Shown piece after piece: positions 21,928-31,772 of a DNA stretch of 64,000 nt. Every line of letters begins with the position of its first letter. Position 1 is the stretch's first letter. The translations under genes were made by a program, and so were the position numbers. The notes beneath the pieces are model-generated. The model was given only the letters and a program-made list of their open reading frames with translations. It was not told the DNA's origin and made no database searches. Source of the stretch: Engraulis encrasicolus (taxonomy: Eukaryota > Chordata > Actinopteri > Clupeiformes > Engraulidae); NCBI RefSeq assembly GCF_034702125.1, contig NC_085861.1, positions 3,034,796 to 3,098,795 on the forward strand, in the 5' to 3' direction.

Positions 21928-22281
21928 CTCGTTCAAGGTCACACTCGGGCGACGAGGCTCCGCTGCACTCGCTGCGAGGGCCGAGGATGGGCGAGATGAG
22001 GCCGAAGTCCGACAGGGAGACGGTGCTGGGCAGGTCCAGACTACAGGGTCGCGGGGTGGGGGAGGGGGAGGGGGAGGTGGAGGAGGAGATGGAGGAGGCG
22101 GAGGAGGAGGGTGAAGGGGACAGGGAGGGGGAGGTGGAGAGGGAGGTGGAGCTGAAGGGGCAGGGCAGGTCCAGAGGGCTGTGTGGGCCGGAGCTCAGGC
22201 TGCTGGTGGAACGCGTCTCAGAGTCCTCCTCGGACATGGCACACGTACTGCCACTCTCGTCCTCAAACGTCTCAGACGTCA
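21928..22281 (-). CDS. sh3bp5: SH3BP5 visible exon 6
   Basis: The acceptor is CCACAG and the donor G|GTGAGT. It encodes 117 codons between split codons. After SETFEDESGSTC comes MSEEDSETRSTSSLSSGP, matching the family, then a long Ser/Pro-rich run absent from the human protein, as far as I recall it. Next is RPCSLDLPSTVSLSDFG, which carries the first JNK-docking motif (R-x-x-x-L-x-L), and LGPRSECSGASSPEC. This region is the disordered JNK-binding tail facing the cytosol at the outer mitochondrial membrane. Both edges of the exon are copied in tandem into the neighbouring introns. Confidence 0.93.
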
Positions 22282-22640
22282 CTGTGGACACACAGACAGG
22301 AAGGAAGATATTGCTATTAGAAAACAACATGTCATGACCATTGCATTCTCATCCTCAAACGTCTCATACGTCACTGTGGACCGTCTCAGACGTCACACAG
22401 ACAGACAGGAAGGAGATATTGCTATTGGGAAACTGGCATGACGACCAATCTCATCATCAAACATCTCAGTGGACAGAAAGACAGGAAGTGGCGTAGAAAT
22501 TGTTATTAAACAACTGGCATGACAACCACTCACATCAAACATCACACATTTAACACCTCAGAAGACATAGAGTATAGACATAGCTATTGGAATATTGTCA
22601 TGACCACAGTTTTCATCATCCTCAATCGTCTCAGACGTCA
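22282..22640 (-). repeat. Tandem copies of the exon 6 acceptor region
   Basis: A ~92-bp unit repeats upstream of exon 6 on the minus strand. The best copy has its AG junction at 22373/22374 and keeps about 30 exon bases (coding a TYETFEDE-type peptide). Two or more further copies near 22450 and 22615 are more decayed and have lost the acceptor. Confidence 0.85.
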
Positions 22641-23470
22641 GACGACAACTGTGAATGGTGTGAGAGTTATGTGAATGGTTTCTGAATGTTAACATTGATT
22701 TTGCTGCATGGTAATTATACAGCTTTCTAGAATGGAGTAAAAGCCTTCCCAACACCCCCCATTTGTTGACAAAGAAAGAAGGTCAAACTCGAAATGTTTT
22801 TTTTTTTTTTAATGGCCACTTTAAGTAAATGTGCAATAGCACGACTGAGCTCAGCAGAAATACAGTGAGCGTTACGCTTCAAAGATCACTGCAGCCTTAC
22901 CGGTACACTTGGATAGCTTTTACAACTAGCCTGCCCATAAAAGCTGCAGCGGTGTGTTAGATAAGGGAACCTGCATGACCCAGTAACCCTGTTGTCTTTT
23001 AAACACATACGGCTGAATGGGCACATGACCAAAGTCATTGTCTTCAAATCATTTACTTATATCGGACAACTTTGCTGCCTACAATCCTTTCCTTCCAAAG
23101 AGCACAGGGTGATCCGAATAAAATAAACAGAGTCTCCGTCAACAACTAAAGGACTAAGAATGTAGACGTGCAATCGAACCCACTGGTTTGGATCCAGACA
23201 GATGTTGTTGTCTCAATTAAGACCCTGTTGAAAGACTCTATTTGACGTGCGTCTCCAGAAGCCTAATTAGTAACAGTAACAAAACCTTCTCTCACCACTC
23301 CCAAAGGAGATGCACCACGTCTGTCCAAAACACTACGCTGACTGACTGACACTGAGCCAGAGTTGGCCAAGTTCCGCAAAGAGTTCTAAGAACACCCACT
23401 CATTCTAGAATAGAACACCCACTCATTCAGTCTGTTCCCGGGATCTCAGAGTACTGTGCAGGAAGTCTGT
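22641..23470. other. sh3bp5 intron, no gene recognised
   Basis: This is mostly unique sequence. A short direct repeat (AGAACACCCACTCATTC) occurs twice near 23390-23425. Confidence 0.5.
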
Positions 23471-23476
23471 CAGCTA

Positions 23477-23590
23477 GGTAGATGGATGTGTTCTTTGTGT
23501 TGTTGTAGAGGGATGTGTTGTTTGTGTTGTTGTAGAGGGATGTGTTGTTTGTGTTGTTGTAGATGGATGTGTTCTTTGTGTTGTTGTACA
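23477..23590 (+). repeat. 27-bp minisatellite
   Basis: Four units of GGATGTGTTCTTTGTGTTG plus TTGTAGA are present with T/G variants. Confidence 0.92.
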
Positions 23591-23927
23591 GTACACATGT
23601 GATCTCCACCCACATTTGAAAAAGGTCAGCAACCAGCCAGACAGAACAACTTGAAAACAGAAAACAAACAAGACCTACCAAAGCCTCTACGACCCAGGGA
23701 AAACAAAAAACAACATGCAACACAAAACAGCCTCCGCGATCTGATCGGCCATCTCCATGTAATCTAATAAGGGACATTGGAGCCATTATCCTGCCTTTAC
23801 AGGACCCAAGAGCCTTGAGCTACACTCCACTTACAGACTAATGCTATTAGACAACACAGTTGTCAAAATCCAAGATGCACGGGTGGATAAAGATGTCCCT
23901 GCCCTGCTATTAATGATTGGTGTATAC

Positions 23928-24266
23928 CAGTGGTTCCCAACCTTTTTCTTCAGGGACCCATGTTTTTACTATTATAAGCTTTGGTGACCCGCCCGCATGA
24001 GAGGGAGTCACAAGATGCCCTTTGTTTCCTGCGAAAACTCATTTTAGTTGTTTCATTCCTCAATTCTTCTTTGGTCAAATATAGATTAATTGTTTGATAT
24101 AGCACTTACATTGGGTTGCTTCCATGGAATTAGTTAAATGCTTTGTCATTTATTAAACTATATATATTTTAAATTAAACCCCTTAAAATCAAGAGGGCTC
24201 AACAACCCTCTGTGGATCTTTGGTGACCCATTAGTTGGGTCCCGACCCATAGGTTGGGAACCACTG
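23928..24266. mobile_element. hAT MITE (CAGTGGTTCCCAACC)
   Basis: Inverted termini CAGTGGTTCCCAACCT and AGGTTGGGAACCACTG are the signature of a widespread hAT non-autonomous family. Flanking 8-mers GTGTATAC and GTGCACAC are an imperfect target duplication. Confidence 0.88.
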
Positions 24267-24590
24267 GTGCACACAGCAGTGCCGTGCAAATTCCAAATCG
24301 GTGTTCTCAGAATAATGTAGATCCTGTGCAACTGGCGTTCTGCGTGTTGTTCACAATCCAAAGATCTACTCAAATCTCAAATTTGATCTTTGAACTTTGT
24401 TCTGACATTTCAATTAAACACACCGTGTAAATACATCATTCTACCTAGAAAGCTCATTAGTTAAAAACGATAAGGCTGTGTAGCCTACTGTCCATTGGGT
24501 TTGTATAACTTCGCATAACAGCTTCATACAGATAAATGTAATGTTATGTCCTAAACTACTGGTGGCCATTTCCAGGCAAAGTCCCTCTTA

Positions 24591-24826
24591 ATGCTGCGTT
24601 CCCCAACGGTGGGAGATGGGATATGCCTGTTGAAGCGGAATGTTCAAGTCGCGAGCTGGTGCGAAATCAAAGTACCCCGACTTCGAAATCGTGACGTCAA
24701 AACAGCAATGTAAATGTACAGTGATATGAATAGTTTGTTTGACTTGCTGGTTGGAACGCTTTCAAGTGGGAGGTAGCTACATCCTGGTTGCATATTGGGA
24801 AGCTCCTACCGCCCTGGAATGCAGCA
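24591..24826. mobile_element. MITE (ATGCTGCGTTCC ends)
   Basis: ATGCTGCGTTCC at the left is mirrored by GGAATGCAGCAT at the right. Noncoding. Confidence 0.7.
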
Positions 24827-24829
24827 TAA

Positions 24830-25115
24830 GGGTGCATCCCAATATGTGACCTTGCCTCCTCCACTTGTGCTTGTCTCCTCGTCCCGCCTCCTGGCCCCTC
24901 CTCCGTGGAGAAAACGATAAGCTGTCAGCCTCGCCACAACAACTTTTGAGGGACTGTTTTTCATTCACCATAACAATTGCAAATGAGAAAAAGACTCTAC
25001 AATTGATCTTTTGCAAGATATTGAAATATAATGCTGTTGTCAGTGATGTCATCATGACGAGAAGCAAGTGGAGGAGGCAAGTGGAGGAGGCAAGGTCACA
25101 TATTGGGATGCACCC
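24830..25115. mobile_element. MITE 14 bp from the exon 5 donor
   Basis: Long inverted ends (GGGTGCATCCCAATATGTGA and inverse) place it in the family at 9544 and 15170. Its right edge is 14 bases from the last base of sh3bp5 exon 5, so on the minus strand the intron is element DNA almost from its start. Confidence 0.85.
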
Positions 25116-25129
25116 AAGTATTCACTCAC

Positions 25130-25355
25130 TGGAGATGCCGTCGGACTCCATCTTGAAGCTGGTGACGTCGTCTCCTGTGACGCTGATGCCGTCCCCCTCG
25201 GCGCCCACGCCGCGTTCTCGCGGGCCGATGACGGAGGCGCGTCGCCGCTCGTGGATCTCGTCCGAGATCATCTCCAGGTTCCGCAGCGCTGTCCGGTACT
25301 CCCCCTTCGCCCCACTCAGCTTGGCCTGCAGCTCGTCCACGCTCTTCTTCAGTTG
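25130..25355 (-). CDS. sh3bp5: SH3BP5 visible exon 5
   Basis: The acceptor is TTTCAG, right at a (TTGA)n run, and the donor is A|GTGAGT. It encodes 75 residues plus one base: QLKKSVDELQAKLSGAKG, then LRNLEMISDEIHERRR and a RGVGAEG motif, all as in vertebrate SH3BP5. It forms the end of the antiparallel coiled-coil domain that catalyses nucleotide exchange on Rab11, then enters the linker to the disordered tail. The coding sequence is GC-rich compared with the flanks. Confidence 0.95.
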
Positions 25356-25359
25356 CTGA

Positions 25360-25422
<63 letters not shown>

Positions 25423-25455
25423 TAAAGATTTAAACAATCAATTAATCAATCAAAA
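25356..25455 (+). repeat. (CAAT)n tetranucleotide run against the exon 5 acceptor
   Basis: An almost pure run of about 20 units begins five bases from the exon. On the coding strand it reads (TTGA)n where a polypyrimidine tract would be expected. Confidence 0.96.
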
Positions 25456-25605
25456 TGTATTTATATAGCCTAATATCACAACTATACAGTAGACTCACAG
25501 TGCTTTCAAATACTAGACATACACACACACAGCACGTATTCTCACATTGACACACCAGCTCTGGAGGCTGCCAAGAAGGCGACAATCCTCTGAGGATCAT
25601 GTGAG

Positions 25606-25849
<244 letters not shown>

Positions 25850-26096
25850 CATAATAGTCCTTGTGTCATTCAAAGAAACCTACACAAACACACATTAGTG
25901 TGACCCTGCCTTCAGTGTGAGGATTTTTTAGCTGGGGTATAGAAATGGACAAGAGAGCTGTGCTGGGTAAAACCTGTCAATCTAATGCAGTTAACGAATA
26001 CCATTGAATGCAAAAGACCAACAAAGGTCGGTGTCTGCGCCTGCACTTTACACCCGTGTATTGCTTGGTGCGTGCACTCCCACAAAGTAGTAATCA

Positions 26097-26335
26097 CTCA
26101 AGATAATGGAAAAAAGGAGGCGCACACAAGGCTTGTGTGAAAAAGTACAACAGAACAACAGAAGTCTGAGTTTAACTGGAGAAACAGACGTTTCGGAGCT
26201 AGTCCATTCTCAATGTGCTAGCTCCTAAACGTCTGTTTCTCCAGTTAACCTCAGACTTCTGTTGTTTAATTTCGGCTTCAATACACTTTTTCACACAAGC
26301 CTTGTGTGCACCTCCTTTTTTCCATTATCTTGAGT
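26097..26335. mobile_element. Palindromic element with ~115-bp arms
   Basis: The left arm (AAGATAATGGAAAAAAGGAG, CACAAGGCTTGTGTGAAAAAG, GGAGAAACAGACGTTTC) is mirrored in the right arm around 26208. It lies 61 bases from exon 4 on its donor side and could form a long hairpin in the pre-mRNA. Confidence 0.85.
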
Positions 26336-26395
26336 TAACGAATACCACACATGTCATGAAGGAAAAAGGGAAGATCATTTTATATGGATACAAAC

Positions 26396-26438
26396 CTCAA
26401 GCTGTAGATAGTACTTCGCCTTGAGCTCAAAGTAAGGC
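26396..26438 (-). CDS. sh3bp5: SH3BP5 visible exon 4 (43-nt micro-exon)
   Basis: The acceptor is CTCTAG and the donor GAG|GTTTGT. One base completes the Lys codon left by exon 3, then PYFELKAKYYLQLE follows, matching the human protein exactly in frame at both joins. This micro-exon encodes part of the Rab11-GEF coiled coil. Its acceptor is preceded by a long CT microsatellite and its donor is followed by a palindrome. Skipping it (43 nt) would shift the frame. Confidence 0.93.
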
Positions 26439-26440
26439 CT

Positions 26441-26485
26441 AGAGGGGGAGAAATGATGGGAGAGAGGGAGAGAGAGAGAGAGGGA

Positions 26486-26534
<49 letters not shown>

Positions 26535-26576
26535 GGAGGGAGAGGGAGAGAGAGAGAGGGAGGGGGGCAAGAAGGA
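26441..26576 (+). repeat. (GA)n tract forming the exon 4 pyrimidine tract
   Basis: On the minus strand this is about 135 bases of CT-rich repeat ending at the exon 4 acceptor. Confidence 0.96.
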
Positions 26577-26799
26577 TGTGACAGTGAGAGAGCGAGATTA
26601 GAGGTGCTAAATCGTCTATGAATAGCACGATGCATATTGCTATGGCAACCGTTTACAAAGTGCTGCCACATTTCTGCGGGCGGATTAGCGAAGGCATGAG
26701 GCAGCGAGAACAGAGAGAGAGACGGGGCAGCAGCAGCAGCCTGCATGTCTCTACTATGCACCACATCGCACCCCAACATCTCTACTGCCTCCCTGTCTC

Positions 26800-27135
26800 T
26801 ACTCTACTCTACTCTACTCTACTCCCCAACATCTCTACTCTACTCTACACCGCACCCCTACATCTCTACTGCCTGTCTCTTCTCTACTCTACTCTACTCT
26901 ACTCTACTCTACTCTACTCTACTCTACTCTACTCTACTCTACTCTACTCTACTCTACTCTACTCTGCACCCCTACATCTCTACTCTACTCTACACCCCTA
27001 CATCTCTACTGCCTGTCTGTACTCTACTCTACTCTACTCTACTCTACTCTACTCTACTCTACTCTACTCTACTCTACTCTACTCTACTCTACTCTACTCT
27101 GCACCCCAACATCTCTACTGCCTACCTGTCTCTAC
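26800..27135 (+). repeat. (TACTC)n pentanucleotide block
   Basis: Pure TACTC runs alternate with a CACCCCTACATCTCTACTG spacer that itself repeats four or five times. The same pentamer forms blocks at 38218 and 52520 (complement). Confidence 0.97.
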
Positions 27136-27695
27136 TCCGCATCGCATCGCATCGCACCCCTTTAGTCCATCTCTGGCATCTCTGTTCCCACGCAGCATAC
27201 AGTACAAGAGGGACACTTCTGATTGTTCAGTTGCCTGCACTACAGAAACCTCAACCAGAGACCGTATCTAAGAGAACTATGAGAGCTTGGCATCGATTGT
27301 TGCAACTGCAAAATTGAAAGCCAATCTCTCTAGCCTAGACCAGGCCAAACTGTCATTGCTATTTTACTAATTTTCTAAATTAAACAATTGCATATATTTT
27401 CAATGCAATAGAAGGGAGGTCACATCATTGGGTCTCTTCAAGGTCAAGGGCAAGTTAGCAAAGCTACGCATGAGTGAACTAAGCAGCAGATACCTCATTT
27501 CACCATCACATGTAATTCTCTATTTGCTTCTTGGTCATAAAACAATGCAGTGTGTTAGAAGTGTAATTGGAGTGCAGCGTAGCATATTTAAGCTGAAGTG
27601 TAATTAAAGAGCAGTAGCTCGGAGGACACCTGAGGAAAGTACTGATTAGCAAGACACTCTGGGAATTGGGGCCAGTCTGGCTGGGGACCACTTAC

Positions 27696-28106
27696 TTAAA
27701 GGACCAGTTCAGTCAATTTCAATATGCTGTTGTATTGCTCACACTTGACTTGTCAGTACCCGGTGATGCCACATTTTTCGGCTAAGCCCTTTCCGAGATA
27801 TGAGCTATTCTAATGGGGGCAGTGTTTGTTTACATTTTTTTTTAAATGAACATGGGCCTACTTAAAATATTTTCCCAAAAGGTACCGCTGTTTGCTAGTT
27901 GTCTGCTGATGTTGTATAACCATTCGGATGTTTTTGGAAATAAATAAAAATGTTTTTTTGAAATGTAAACAAAGCGCTGCCCCCATTACAATGACCAAGA
28001 TCTCAGAAAAGGCTGAAGAAGGAAAAAAAAATCTCAGGTACTGACAAGTCCAGGGTAGTGTGAGCATTACAACTGCATGTTGAAATGGACTGAACTGGTC
28101 CTTTAA
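27696..28106. mobile_element. MITE with TTAA ends (TTAAAGGACCAGTTCAGTC)
   Basis: Inverted ends TTAAAGGACCAGTTCAGTC and its complement carry TTAA at both edges. Inner pairs (CTGACAAGTC with its inverse) make it largely palindromic. Confidence 0.82.
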
Positions 28107-28487
28107 CGCACTCTATTTCATGAAGCATAATCATGGAGGAACACGTCAGCCAAATTATGGAGTTCTGCTTGCCATTTAGAGTAGGAGCAGTAGGGACAGT
28201 GCATTGGGTGTAGCGGCCTCTTACTGCAGATGGGCTCGCCGGCGGGCCTATTCACTATTTGCTGAAAATACTCAACTACATCACAACAACATTGCTACAG
28301 TATGACATTACCGAGAGCCTTAAGTCACACATTGAGACATGGCCAATACAATGTTGGTGACAGTAAGGTTATAAGATAGGCTCTGTGCCAACCAAGGGAT
28401 TGATTACTATATGAGACATCATAATATCAAGTGTAATAAAAACGGAGTGAAGATACAGTAGGTACCAGAAGAACAGACAGTAGGTAC

Positions 28488-28827
28488 TAGACCTGCACGA
28501 TTATGGAAAAAATCATAAACACGATTATTTTGGTCAAAATCGTTATCACGATTATTAATCACAATTATTGACTTTTTGCAGATTTTTATGAAAATTATAA
28601 CAAGATGAACCAAGAATGAATTATATACGGTATGAGCAAAATAAAATGAATTGTAATAATTATGTAAAGGCAATAGCATGAAACTTAGGTGGACAGATTT
28701 CTGGCTAGAAACACCAGCCTGTAAGGTAGATCACTATTTCCACTATTAAATCACGATTGAAATCACGACTTCGATTTCACAATTTTATCACGATTTTCGA
28801 TTATTTTCGATTAATTGTGCAGCCCTA
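28488..28827. mobile_element. hAT MITE (TAGGGCTGCACAAT family)
   Basis: The right end ATTGTGCAGCCCTA and left end TAGACCTGCACGATTAT are inverted, with an ATCACGATT-rich interior. Flanking 8-mers GTAGGTAC and ATAGGCAC match 6 of 8. It sits inside a minisatellite. Confidence 0.82.
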
Positions 28828-29000
28828 ATAGGCACCCATCTCTAATAGTGAGAAGAACAGACAGTAGGCACCCATCTCTAATAGTGAGAAGAACAGACAG
28901 TAGGCACCCATCTCTAATAGTGAGAAGAACAGACAGTAGGCACCCATCTCTAATAGTGAGAAGAACAGACAGTAGGTAGGTAGGTAGGTACCCATCTCTA
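28828..29000 (+). repeat. 36-bp minisatellite
   Basis: Four to five units of CATCTCTAATAGTGAGAAG and AACAGACAGTAGGCACC are present. A partial unit left of the hAT MITE (28456-28487) shows the MITE entered an existing array. Confidence 0.93.
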
Positions 29001-29293
29001 ATAGTGAGATTACAACTTTCCTTTGTAAAAGACATCAAGACACAGACGACTACCGACAAGACAACTGCAGTGGTTGAACTTTAATGTACCTTTGTACTGA
29101 AAGCCTTGACAGGAGCCCAAGCCTGGCTATGAGGACCCTTCAATTGAACACCATTTGCAGACTAATGCAATAGGGTTGGCCAATTGTGAAACTCTAAGAT
29201 CTAAGAGTGGACAATGATGTTAAATGGCTGTTAAGGATGAACAGAGTGTGACCTCTTTGAGTGAAATGTTTTCTAGAGTAGTGTAGTGTAGAG

Positions 29294-29499
29294 CAATGTT
29301 TCCCAACCTTTTTTGTCTTGTGTACCCCCAAGCCTTTTCATTGTGCCATGAGTACCCCCTAAGTCAAGTTCTATATCGCTTTCTCCATCCCAATGTAACT
29401 AAGCTTCATATGTTTGTTAAAATTTAATTTTTCCAAGTACCCTCTGCAGTGTGCTCGCGTACCCCTAGTGGTACACGTACCCCTGGTTGGGAAACACTG
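29294..29499. mobile_element. hAT MITE (CAATGTTTCCCAACC)
   Basis: CAATGTTTCCCAACCTT is mirrored by GGTTGGGAAACACTG. Flanks GTGTAGAG and GTGTAGTG match 7 of 8. Confidence 0.85.
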
Positions 29500-29574
29500 G
29501 TGTAGTGTAGAGTACAGTAGAGTAGGGGAGTATTCTAAGACCCTGGCTAGTGTATGTGTGTAGTTAGGGTAGCC

Positions 29575-29777
29575 AACTGTCAATGGAAAAAATACGGGAC
29601 ACTATATTGAGGCGGAGGTTTAGGCGTCCTCCCCCATAAAATGTTGCATTTCTTAGATGTAATTTCCTGCATTTTAATGCATTTCAACGTCCCGTGTCCC
29701 ATTTCAGCTCAATATAGAACCAGTATTTTTATTAAGTATGGGCGATTCCGTATGTCAAGGGACGGCTGGCAACCCTA
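29575..29777. mobile_element. MITE (TAGGGTAGCCAACTGTCA)
   Basis: TAGGGTAGCCAACTGTCA is mirrored imperfectly by GGCTGGCAACCCTA. Flanks TGTGTAGT and TATGTAGT match 7 of 8, fitting hAT. Confidence 0.75.
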
Positions 29778-29785
29778 TATGTAGT

Positions 29786-30189
29786 GGTACTCACTTTGAC
29801 TTGTTGATGGTGCATGCGTTTGACCTCTGTGTGTGAACTGCTTTCTAGTGTAGTGTAGACCAGTGGTGTAGTCTACGTAGAACGCGGGTATACGGAGTAT
29901 ACCCACTTCTAAATTTCAGGGATTTCAGTATACCCACTTAAAATTGATTGATCCATTGTTTTGAATAGCACAAATATATACAGTATACCCACTTCAAAAA
30001 AACTCAAATATACAGTATACCCACCATAAAAAAGTAGACTACACCACTGGTGTAGACTAGTGCAGGTGTGTACTGTAGTGGCTCTTTGACTCACTTTGAC
30101 TTGTTGATGGTGTGTTAGGTCCCTGTGTGTGAACTAGTGTTAAGTGGTGAAGGTGACTAAGTGTGTAGTGTAGTGGCTCTTTGACTCAC
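29786..30189 (-). repeat. Two tandem copies of the exon 3 donor region
   Basis: The end of exon 3 with its donor (ACCATCAACAAGTC then AAGTGAGT) recurs at 30088-30112 and 29789-29813. The ~94-bp unit includes 18-20 coding bases, the GT donor and following intron. A hAT MITE (29861-30048) later split one unit. The copies keep the same peptide TINKSK with a silent Ser codon change. Confidence 0.92.
29861..30048. mobile_element. hAT MITE with perfect 8-bp TSD
   Basis: CAGTGGTGTAGTCTAC is mirrored by GTAGACTACACCACTG. The target duplication GTGTAGAC is perfect. A second copy lies at 34633-34826. Confidence 0.92.
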
Positions 30190-30320
30190 TTGGACTTGTT
30201 GATGGTGCGCTTGAGTTTCTTCTCCAGCTGTTTCATGCGTCCGATGGCTGCGTTGTACTTGGCAGCCGTCTCCTTGTGGACCAGCTCGCTACGAGTCTTC
30301 GTCTGCTCTGCCTCCATCAC
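30190..30320 (-). CDS. sh3bp5: SH3BP5 visible exon 3
   Basis: The acceptor is CTGCAG and the donor AA|GTGAGT. It encodes 43 residues plus two bases: VMEAEQTKTRSELVHKETAA, then YNAAIGRMKQLEKKLKRTIN and KS. It is nearly identical to human SH3BP5. It is part of the central coiled coil of the Rab11 exchange domain, with regular heptads and no Pro or Gly breaks. Its donor end is the seed of a tandem array in the following intron. Confidence 0.95.
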
Positions 30321-30420
30321 CTGCAGAGGACCACAACAAAAAAACTCAATCAGGGCCCCTGCAGCAGCCAATCAGGGCACCGGCCTGGATCCTACAAGAC
30401 ATCCTGGACGGTCCTTAGTT

Positions 30421-30640
30421 GCTGTTTACACGCATCCGGATATTTTAAAATGTGGATATTTTTTCATCTGTTTACGTGTAAACGCAATATCTGGATAAAA
30501 ATAAAAACGCCATTGTAACAGGGAAGTTTTAACACCCTTAAAGCCGGATTTTTGATATGCAGATTTCAAAACTTTGTTTACGTGTAAACAGGAGGCCAAA
30601 ATCAATGCATTTTCCAAAAGATCCATATACCGCATGTGTA
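30421..30640. mobile_element. Diverged MITE related to 12537-12799
   Basis: GTTTACACGCATCCGGATATT and later TTTACGTGTAAACAGG resemble the TTTCCAC/GGATAT ends of the 12537 element. Boundaries are approximate. Confidence 0.55.
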
Positions 30641-30842
30641 AACACCTTCTTAATGCCCCCTGACCTTGCAAGTGTTTTTTTTATCCCTTCATGCAGCATG
30701 ATGTTCATCTTACACATGCTGTGTCTATAAGTTCTGTGAGGGCCTGTATACCATGAAAGTCTTTGTGTACAGATGCAGCTTAACAAGGTTTCATAGTTTT
30801 AAGTGGAGAAGAAGGGTGTTGTAATTATTGTTATTATTATCA

Positions 30843-30897
30843 CACACTCGCTGCGTGGCGTGGTTGAGCATGTCCTGCCAAGTGGAGTCGAGCTGGG
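30843..30897 (-). repeat. Partial duplicate of exon 2 with intact donor
   Basis: About 52 bases match the 3' end of exon 2 (31000-31052) with five differences, offset 155 bp. On the minus strand it reads QLDSTWQDMLNHATQR followed by a GT donor (CGA|GTGTGTG). Several changes alter residues, so it is not under the same constraint as the real exon. Confidence 0.92.
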
Positions 30898-30920
30898 TCA
30901 TCATTATCATTACTGTTATA

Positions 30921-30998
30921 CAAATTAAGTTATTGTTATTGTTGTTGTTGTTGTTGTTATTATTAAGTTATTGTTATTGTTGTTGTTGTTATTATTCC
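30921..30998 (+). repeat. (TTG)n/(TTA)n microsatellite
   Basis: TTGTTGTTATTATTAAG-type runs are repeated twice, between the exon 2 duplicate and the exon 2 donor. Confidence 0.94.
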
Positions 30999-31002
30999 GC
31001 AC

Positions 31003-31167
31003 CCGCTGCGTGGCGTGGTTGAGCATCTCCTGCCAGGCGGAGTCGAACTGGCGCTTGTCGTCCTCCAGGAGGCGCTGCTCCGCCAGGGCGATGGTCTCCT
31101 TGGCCGCCCGCAGCACCTCCGTGGCCCTCTGGAAGTCCTGAGTCGACCTCTGGGCCTCCAGCTGAGC
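31003..31167 (-). CDS. sh3bp5: SH3BP5 visible exon 2
   Basis: The acceptor is CCACAG and the donor CGG|GTGCGG. It encodes 55 residues in phase 0: AQLEAQRSTQDFQRATEVLR, then AAKETIALAEQRLLEDDKRQ and FDSAWQEMLNHATQR. This is the most conserved part of the SH3BP5 Rab11-GEF coiled coil. Exon 1 to exon 2 joins as ARQ|AQLEAQ as in human. The donor GTGCGG is a weak match to consensus, and a second GT donor lies in the duplicated fragment 155 bases downstream. Confidence 0.95.
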
Positions 31168-31189
31168 CTGTGGAGAACCGAGCAGAGCA

Positions 31190-31556
31190 TTAAAGGGACA
31201 CTGTGCAGGAAATGGTCAAAAAAGGTACTGCAACTATGCTGCTCATTGAAACTGGGCTGCCTATTGCCAAATTTGATATTAACCTGAAAGTTTACTAAGT
31301 AATAAACAAATATTTTCTAGTATGGTCCAAGTAGAGTCATTTTTGTAGCTAAAAATGGCTATTTTTGGAAATTCAAAATGGCAGACCATGGAGAAGATCC
31401 CCCTTTTCATACATGAAAAGTGCCATTTTTCCAGTCATGATGAATACTTAGAATTTGATGATGGTGGTAGGTATTCATGAAAAAGGCAACATTAGTGAAT
31501 GGGCGACATAAATTCTGGAAATAAACAACTAAAAATCTCACACAGTGTCCCTTTAA
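31190..31556. mobile_element. MITE with TTAA ends, second copy
   Basis: TTAAAGGGACACTGTGC and the inverse CACAGTGTCCCTTTAA match the 15457 copy in opposite orientation. It lies 22 bases upstream of the exon 2 acceptor. The host motif AGAACC-AGCAGAGCA is present on both sides. Confidence 0.85.
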
Positions 31557-31587
31557 TAGTTAGAGAACCAAGCAGAGCAGAACAGAG

Positions 31588-31772
31588 CCATGGCCTAGTG
31601 GTTAAGGAGATGGACTTTAGATCAGTGGATTACAGGTTCGAATCCCACCCTTCCACTCCCTACACTTTCATCCATGGCATACGTAAGTGCCCATGAGCAA
31701 GGCACCTATCCCCACACTGCTATAGGGACTGTAACCAATAACAACCGATGGCTGTTAATGGTCTCTATGCAG
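31588..31772 (+). mobile_element. tRNA-derived SINE
   Basis: The head ATGGCCTAGTGGTTAAGGAG and B box GGTTCGAATCC are followed by GAGCAAGGCACC. Same family as 16721. Confidence 0.85.

Noticed and set aside
28811..29059. 36-bp repeats at 28828-29000 and 42286-42512 as a CRISPR array
   Set aside because: The units are head-to-tail without unique spacers and lie in a eukaryotic intron.
30345..30400. Duplicated CAATCAGGGC near the exon 3 acceptor as another exon-edge copy
   Set aside because: It contains no exon sequence or acceptor; a short intronic repeat only.
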